Source: Mercenaria mercenaria (lineage: Eukaryota > Mollusca > Bivalvia > Venerida > Veneridae). From it: DNA of 64,000 bases. Location: the NCBI RefSeq assembly GCF_021730395.1, contig NC_069371.1, positions 74,182,001-74,246,000 of the forward strand, in the 5' to 3' direction. The translations under genes were made by a program, and so were the position numbers. Each line of letters opens with the position of its first letter. Within the stretch, counting starts at the first letter, position 1. Under the pieces are notes generated by a model that searched no databases, had not been told where the DNA came from, and saw nothing but the letters and a program-made list of their open reading frames with translations. Shown here piece by piece: positions 57,953-64,000 of the stretch.

Positions 57953-59720
57953 CTAAAGCTTTGGAGCAGTGAACGAGAAGTTGCGATTGCCATCCATCAT
58001 GAGTTTAGTTTTTGGCATTACTAGTGGCAGTCTGTCTTGTGATCTTAGATATCTGACCGGTTTATGCACTTCTATCATATCCCTTATATAGCCAGGGAAT
58101 TGATAGTGTAAAGCCTTAAAAATGTGGATCAGAACTTTATACTGCACCCTGTATTTCACAAGCAACTGATGGAGTTATTTCAGAACCGGTTACATACATA
58201 TGACTGCGATGGGGCGTCTAAGTGATGACACGAGCTGTCGTGTTCTGGACATGTTGCAACTTGTTAAGTGTGCTGTTTTGAAATACTACTTAACCAGGAA
58301 TTACAATAGTTTAACCGTGAAGTAACCAGGCTGTTGACATAAGTGTTTGTGGCATCATTGCTAACATACCGTCTGATGTGACCTAATTTGCGTAGTTGTG
58401 CATATCCAGCCCAGCACACAGAGCTGACTTGTTGTTTCATATCCATACTGTTGTAAAATACTGCACAATGATTCCCAACACATTTTGTGGATTTTATCAC
58501 AGCGTCACCGACCTTCACAGAGACGTCATCAATGTACTTGGAGTTACGCTTTGATGTGAATAACATTACCTCCGTTTTATCAGCATTAAGCGTCAGCATG
58601 TTGCAATGCATCCACGAGACATTTTCAACCAGACAGCTCTCAATGCGGCACAAGACTCCACTTCTAGCCACAGCCTCTATCGGCTTGATAATCATCGGCA
58701 AAGTCTATGACGCCTGCATATGGGGTACACTGTTTTTGATCAACATAGGCGTCGGCAACACAACATATACGCACGTCACTAAGATATGGTGACATCCATG
58801 CAAGTGCTTTGTCTGTTACTCCAAAATGATGTTCGAGACGGTGTTACAGTGTTTGGTGGTCAGTCGTGTCGAATGCTGCAGACAGATCGAGTAGCACGAA
58901 GACTGTTAAAGATCTTTGGTCGGGAAATGTGCGGATGTCATTCTGATACCTTTATCAAAGCCGACTCAGTTCAATGAAACTGTCTGTATGAACACCGCAG
59001 TCTCTCATGTAGCTTATCTTCACTCAAGTGCCGCTCAAAACGCCCAGCTATTAACTTTTCTAAGATTTCTGAAATGAAAGGGAGGTTAGAAACAGGCCTG
59101 TAGTTTTTGAGAATGTTTGGTTCAAGACCTGGTTTCTTTAGCAGGGGTTTTAAGCTTGCACTTTTAAACTCTCTTGGTGCATAACTTAATTCAATTGTTG
59201 TATGTATGATTTTTGTTATCAACAGCAAAAGCTCATCAAGGCATTTCTTCAAAAGTTATGTTGGTAAAGGATCAAATTCACAGGATTTGTTTGGAGATTT
59301 TTTGTATGATTTGTTTTACCTTTTCTGTCGTTGCAGGAACCAAATTAGTAAGATAGTTTGCTACTTCCTTGTGTTCTGAACAATACAATCAGTTTGGCTG
59401 TGCGAAATAATGTCATTTCTAATGTTTTCAATTTTCTCAGTGAAAATGTCACTAAACTTCTGTGCAAGTTCCTTTAAGGACGAGTCCGAGGGACGTGCAG
59501 CACCACGACTGTCTCCGAGTAGATATCTGGTTATCTTCGCCAAACATTTATGGTCGGTGCAATGTAACTTTAACTTATCCTAGAAGTAGTCGGTTCGGGA
59601 CTGAGTTGAGAGTTTATTGGTCTATATAAAGTTGATGGTCGATTGTTCGTTTAGAGATACGTCATTTACACTCAAGCTTGCGTCTTGGCGTTAAGCCTCA
59701 TGAAGTTCGTCTGTAAAGCT
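57953..59720 (-). mobile_element. 5'-truncated, decayed non-LTR retrotransposon (jockey/CR1-like LINE)
   Basis: Minus-strand fragments in order: the linker between endonuclease and RT (59361-59543, LAQKFSDIFTEKIENIR), the RT start (58971-59252, with NYRPVSNLPF), the catalytic F-A-D-D box at 58691-58702 (Y usual in place of F), the thumb region (58264-58701, LNADKTEVMLF and SRLNYCNSWL) and the C-terminal part (57953-58165, KYRVQYKVLIHIFKALH). The pieces lie in different frames with stops between them, so the element is inactive. The endonuclease is essentially missing apart from possible remnants up to about 59780. Clade assignment between jockey, CR1 and L2 groups is uncertain. Confidence 0.85.
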
Positions 59721-60440
59721 CGGGCAGCTAGGTAGAAAAACGATAGTTTTTTGTGCGTGAGGGAGCATGTTTATCTATCAGTGAAGACAATCAATTTGAA
59801 TTTGCATCCACTAGCTGATCCATGTCTGTGCCTTCTGGAAACGTATTTAGTGTACGGCTAGTGTAGTGATGTCTTGTTTGAAATAACTTAATGATATCCA
59901 GGCCAAGTTCAAAGCTGGGTCATTTGAGCTAGACCAGTTCAAGGTAAAAACTTGTTAACAATCTAGAGGCCACATTGAAAGATTGGAACTTAAGAGAATT
60001 GGTCAGAATATTTTTGTGAGCTATTTTGAAAGGTCAGCTATCAAGTTTGTTCAAATCATTACCCCGGGGTCTACTGACCTACTATCCTACTTTTTCGTTT
60101 TTGAAGTTACAGCACAGATATTTGGACCACATCTGTAATTTTTGATACAGATTTCAATATTCATCTTGAATAGTCTTAATCATGACTTACTGACCTACTT
60201 TCTTGTCTTTGAAGGTACAGCATAGACATTTGTACCACATTTATAACTTTTGATTCAGATTTCATGACTCATCTTTGATATTCTTTACCTTGGTCTGCTG
60301 AGCTTTTTTCTTGTTTTTTTTTTTTTTTTTTAATCTACAGCAAAGAGAGTCGGACTACTTGTACTATCCCTTAAAAATATCAATTGTTGTCATGAATTTA
60401 TTTAATCTTTTCCATGACCTACTCGCCTAGATTTTTATTT
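59721..60440. other. Intergenic, no gene seen
   Basis: Contains a T-run near 60315-60335 and loosely repeated TGAC(C)TACT and ATTTG.ACCACAT words at 60070-60310. No coding signal. Confidence 0.45.
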
Positions 60441-60446
60441 GGTGTG

Positions 60447-61242
60447 TATAGTGGCATAAAACTGTCACCACTAAATTATCAGGTTTCATGAAAACTTTCA
60501 CGAAAATAATTTAGGTTTTCACGAAAAGTAAAAAAAAATCACGAAAACAGATAAACATTTCATGAATGCAAGATAAATATCTTAACATGAAAATTTGCTG
60601 TTACTGCTTCAAACTGCCACAGCATTACAGCTGAAGTTTTCATGATACCAATTAACTTTTGATGAAAGTAGTTAACTAAGAATAGAAAAGGAACATATTC
60701 GGCCAATCTCTTTAGCAACATGGTTGAGTGTCTGCTTGTCATGCGAAAGGTCCTGGGTTCAATTCCCGGTAGGAGCCTTAGGGTTTTCTCCCCTCGGTTT
60801 CTTCAGTGGCGCCAAGGATAATTCGATGAGTCGGTATATAGTCCACTGGGTGAGCGGTAACTAGCTCTTTAGAGACATGGTTGAGTGTCCTGGATTTCAA
60901 TTCCCTTATGGTTTTTTCTCCCCTCGGTTACTTCAGTATGTATCCGGGTACATGTATGTGGTGAAAACCGTTAGGTATAAATTCGATATGTGACTTGAAG
61001 ACATCCATATAGAATTCTGTTTTATTATCGCCGAAAGAGAGATTATCTGATTTTTTAGATATCTGGTTTCTTGAAAATTATCTGGTTTCGTGAAAATTAT
61101 CTTGTTTCATGAAAACGCATCTGGTTTCGCGAAACTTTTCATGAAAACTTTTCTCCACTATTAACGTGAAAAACCTAAATTATTCTCGTGAAAGTTTTCA
61201 TGAAACCTGATAATTAGGTGGTGGTGGTTTTATGCCACCATA
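60447..61242. mobile_element. TIR element with tRNA-Asp-like dimer, immediately upstream of IRG copy 4
   Basis: Ends TATAGTGGCATAAAAC and GTTTTATGCCACCATA pair, and the TIR match continues for about 75 bases (ATTATCAGGTTTCATGAAAA). Flanked by GGTGTG and GGTTTG, a 6-bp duplication with one mismatch. Inside, 60713-60780 is tRNA-like (A box with one mismatch, B box GGTTCAATTCC at 60756-60766, 43-base spacing, anticodon position GTC), and a shorter second copy lies at about 60868-60930. The element ends 196 bases before the IRG start codon, so it lies in the promoter or 5'-UTR intron of that gene. Confidence 0.75.
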
Positions 61243-61309
61243 GGTTTGTTTTTTTTTTAAGCTTTAACAAAGAAATTTTTCAAGCAGCAAACTAAACTCA
61301 GGTGAGCGA

Positions 61310-61438
61310 TATAGAGCCATCATGATCTTCATGTTTAAGTATCGTACTTACGAGAGTATAAACGGACTTAATGTAATAAGCTGCTTGAGTTTTACTTATA
61401 TTTGTTTCTTTGGAAACTAAAATTTAATTATTTTATAG
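61310..61438 (+). promoter_or_regulatory. 5'-UTR intron end and acceptor at the ATG of IRG copy 4
   Basis: Ends TTATTTTATAG directly before ATGG. Only the last ~100 bases resemble the other two plus-strand loci (CGTA..TACGAGAGTATAAAC, CTTAATGTAATAAGCTG). Just upstream, GGTGAGCGATATAGAGCC (61302-61319) is a word found in dispersed molluscan repeats. Confidence 0.55.
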
Positions 61439-62692
61439 ATGGCATCCTCAGGGCAACATCAGTCAAGCAGTAGAGGAAATGAAGAGGGGAGGAATTCCTC
61501 AAGAATTCCTGAAAAAGTAGTACAAGAATTGGACGAGGCTTACAAGAAACAGGGAATACCAGGTATAACAGAGAAGGTGAAGGGGAACCTGAATGAATGG
61601 AAGTCAGTTCCTCTTAATTTTGCTATCACAGGAAACAGTGGTGTTGGAAAATCAAGCTACATAAATGCCTTGCGTGGTATGACAGCTGATGATGAGGGGG
61701 CTGCACCAGTTGGAGTCGTTGAAACAACTGCCAATCCTACACCTTATTCACATCCGGAAAACAAAAGCTTAATAATGTGGGATTTGCCGGGAGTTGGAAC
61801 TCCAAATTTCCCCAGAGACAGATATCTTGAGAAAATACAGTTTGGAAAATATGATTTCTTTTTGATATTCGCTGCAAGCCGTTTTACAGAGAACGATATG
61901 TGGCTGGCTCAACAAATAAGGCAGGCAGGCAAACACTTTTATTTTATCAGGACTAAACTTGACTTAGATATATCGGACGATAAGAAATCCCATCCAAGAA
62001 CTCACTCAAGGGTTCGTGTCTTGCATACAGTACGTTCAGATTGTATGAACCAGTTGCAGAATCAAGGATTTACAAATCCAGAAGTATTCGTCATTAGCAA
62101 TTTTGATGTAAACGAGTTTGATTTCGGACAACTGTCGGAACGCCTCATTCGGGATGCTCCTGATATCAAACGGGAAGCTTTAACACTATCGTTAACCATT
62201 CTTACCGAAAAAGTAATTAGAGCCAAAGAAAGGTATCTACGGAAAAGAATATACGTTGTTTCCATTGCCTCTGCTGCAGCTGCTGCAGTTCCAATACCAG
62301 GCGTTGGCTTTAGTGTGGATATCGCCTTACTACTGGAAGAAGCTCTGTTTTATCGCAAGCAGCTACGGCTCGATAAAACCTCAGTCCAAGAAAATGCTGC
62401 AGCATTGAATATTTCAGTAAGCGAATTGCAACAGAAACTTAATTTACAAAGCCAGATAATTTCTTACTCTGCTAGAGGGCTCCTTGCTTTCTTCGGAAGC
62501 CTTGGAATATCAAATGTCTCTGAAAACGTTCTAAAGGTTGCACTTCCGCTCGTCGGCTGTCTGATTGCCGCCGGAATGTCTTATGGAGTCCAGGTGTACT
62601 GTTTAAATAAGCTCTTAGATACTATGGTAAATGACGCATTGCGTATTAATGCGGAAATGAACATCGTCTTTGCTAGAAATGCCATGGCCTAG
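61439..62692 (+). CDS. Immunity-related GTPase (IRG family), copy 4
   Basis: A 417-residue IRG GTPase: P-loop G65-x4-G70-K71-S72, G3 D115-L-P-G118, G4 T172-K-L-D175, the alanine-rich segment with PIPGVG, and a final hydrophobic stretch (GSLGIS to LIAAG) like that of copy 1. The N-terminus is seven residues longer than in copy 1 (SSSRGNEEG region). Over most of its length it is about 85% identical to copy 1 by eye, yet its last 40 residues (GVQV, CLN, MVNDALRINA, MNIVFARN) and its 3' flank follow copy 2. The reading ends at a TAG five codons before the position of the copy-2 stop; the copy-2 tail codons survive in frame after it. All motifs are intact, so it should be functional. Confidence 0.93.
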   Translation: MASSGQHQSSSRGNEEGRNSSRIPEKVVQELDEAYKKQGIPGITEKVKGNLNEWKSVPLNFAITGNSGVGKSSYINALRGMTADDEGAAPVGVVETTANPTPYSHPENKSLIMWDLPGVGTPNFPRDRYLEKIQFGKYDFFLIFAASRFTENDMWLAQQIRQAGKHFYFIRTKLDLDISDDKKSHPRTHSRVRVLHTVRSDCMNQLQNQGFTNPEVFVISNFDVNEFDFGQLSERLIRDAPDIKREALTLSLTILTEKVIRAKERYLRKRIYVVSIASAAAAAVPIPGVGFSVDIALLLEEALFYRKQLRLDKTSVQENAAALNISVSELQQKLNLQSQIISYSARGLLAFFGSLGISNVSENVLKVALPLVGCLIAAGMSYGVQVYCLNKLLDTMVNDALRINAEMNIVFARNAMA

Positions 62693-64000
62693 ATTCAAAG
62701 GACATAAACTGAAGATAACAGGGAAGATTTGGTGTGACTACTATAATAAACACATTTTGAATGCTTATCAAGATTAATGCTGCATTATTTGAATGAATTG
62801 CATTACTTTTAGTGGCACGCTTAATATCTGAACGAATTGACTGGTGGATATAAATTTGAATGTAATGTAGCCGGGGAGCCAAGGCATAAAGTTTAGTCTG
62901 CTTAAATTGCACGAAAGAGTATTTAAATAAATTACATTTGTACTTTCCAAATGAGAAGTATGCTAGAAAAGCTTTCATTGCCTTTCATTAATGTTTCTCG
63001 TATTTATCAAATGGTAAACAACGGGTTGTTAATTCTAATTATCGGTTGTAAAATACATGCATTTTCCTACCCCCTTTTTCTATTTAAATCTTTTAAATAC
63101 CTTTTATCCATCTTTATAGTGTCAAAAATATAGACTATATTGTATACTTAATAATAATAATCTCCTTGATTGTTGGTCGAATATTTTATTACATATATTT
63201 TGCATTATACATGTATATTAATTTAGTGGGCGGGGTACATAAAATACCCCCGGATTTGCATATTTCTCTGCCAAACCTGAACTAGACTTTATATACATTA
63301 TTTTCTACTCTTCTGGACTATTTCGCAGCTGTATTAATAAATGATTTTGAGATATGGTCATTTTAAAGTTTACTTCTTCCTACTTTAATTTTTAAGTTAA
63401 ATATTTTTATTTTATTCTCTGGCATTTTAGGTGTCAAATTTTGTAATAAAATGTACTTAAAATGAGTACATACCATTTCTTAATATAAACGTTAGAAAGT
63501 AAGTAAAATATTGAAACCAGTTTTTATATCAAGATCCCAATCTTTTTTAATATGTAAAACTATTTGAACTCATAAACCGTGTAGAAATGAAATACAATAC
63601 ATCAACAGGTAGTCAACTTAAAATTGATAGAAGAATTGTATGTATGATCAAGATTAATTTGTCATTTCATTAGTGTTACATTTGTATTTCTAAAACGTAA
63701 CTAAGCGATGAGGGCTTTCTTTTTAAACCTGGATGAGGATCTTCAGATCTCTAAATATAGAAAGAAAACCTTTACATTACATTTTATCGGTTGAAAAAAA
63801 ACAACATCAGGCCTGGGTGTCTCTGCGGAAACCACAGCATGTGTCAGGATTTGGTTCACTGGCAGTAAAGGGATCTGGATGCAAATATACATAACGAAAA
63901 CAATTTGCAGATGCAAGGTCTTACTTTATGTGAAAATGCATCTTACGTGATGCTTTGTCTCATAGAATAATACCCCTTTTACTCTACCATCAGACGGTAA
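62693..64000 (+). repeat. 3'-flank duplication block, copy B
   Basis: Partner of 21445-22930. It lacks the TRIM and SINE present there and so preserves both empty target sites: TTTTTATATCAAG near 63515-63527 and CATCAACAGGTAGTCAAC near 63600-63617. It contains an extra AT-rich segment (about 62960-63480) without counterpart in copy A. The minus- and plus-strand short frames here are not supported as genes. Confidence 0.85.
62926..62931 (+). terminator. Poly(A) signal of IRG copy 4
   Basis: AATAAA about 234 bases after the stop codon. It is not at the same place as the signal of copy 2, although the flanks are homologous. Confidence 0.45.

Noticed and set aside
60713-60780. Genuine tRNA-Asp gene
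   Set aside because: Poor acceptor and D-stem pairing, imperfect A box, and location inside a TIR element with a second broken copy.
1023-62692. IRG copies as processed pseudogenes because they lack coding introns
   Set aside because: All four keep full-length frames and GTPase motifs, and have upstream splice acceptors with conserved intronic DNA; single coding exons are normal for IRG genes.

Overview
The window is eukaryotic, AT-rich DNA, and its repeat content points to a marine bivalve mollusc. Several SINE families in it match tRNA-headed repeats I recall as widespread in clams and oysters, and it also carries immunity-related GTPase (IRG) genes, an old LINE and Ty3/gypsy-like fossils. 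A venerid-type clam is my best guess; the species cannot be fixed from sequence alone.

Host genes. Four intact single-exon IRG genes are the only convincing host coding regions: 1023-2285 (+), 20197-21444 (+), 37252-38406 (-) and 61439-62692 (+). All keep a GKS-type P-loop, a DLPG G3 motif and a T/S-K-x-D G4 motif. The three plus-strand copies are close paralogues and the minus-strand copy is divergent. Each has a splice acceptor at, or three bases before, its ATG, so the 5' UTR must be spliced on from an upstream exon not identified here. The second and fourth genes also share more than 1 kb of 3' flank, which marks a duplicated block.

Layout. 1-2.4 kb: first IRG gene. 5.4-11.4 kb: broken Ty3/gypsy-like fossil with nested insertions. 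11.6-12.1 kb: a terminal-inverted-repeat (TIR) element. 15.4-18.6 kb: a giant foldback element with TIRs made of 21-bp tandem arrays and a second foldback nested in its loop. 20.2-22.9 kb: second IRG gene, then a miniature LTR element (TRIM) with tRNA-like promoters in its LTRs, then a SINE; both insertions are dated by the empty paralogous site at 63.5 kb. 23.7-28.8 kb: a SINE and a three-level nest of DNA transposons. 31-35 kb: SINEs and a miniature inverted-repeat element (MITE). 35.8-38.4 kb: a 36-bp tandem array, a hairpin and the third IRG gene. 39.4-52.1 kb: a transposon nest that includes a fossil Gag region. 52.3-61.2 kb: hairpin, TIR elements and a minus-strand LINE. 61.4-64 kb: fourth IRG gene and the second copy of the duplicated flank.

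How it fits together. This is a defence-GTPase cluster evolving by duplication, and possibly gene conversion, inside a dense field of non-autonomous elements. The most unusual signal is that tRNA-like modules (Val-, Thr- and Asp-like by anticodon) sit inside elements that are not SINEs: a TRIM LTR, a Mutator-like MITE, and a TIR element just upstream of the fourth IRG gene. The second is a set of elements sharing TAYGGTGG-like termini and 6-bp target duplications, including the satellite-armed foldback.
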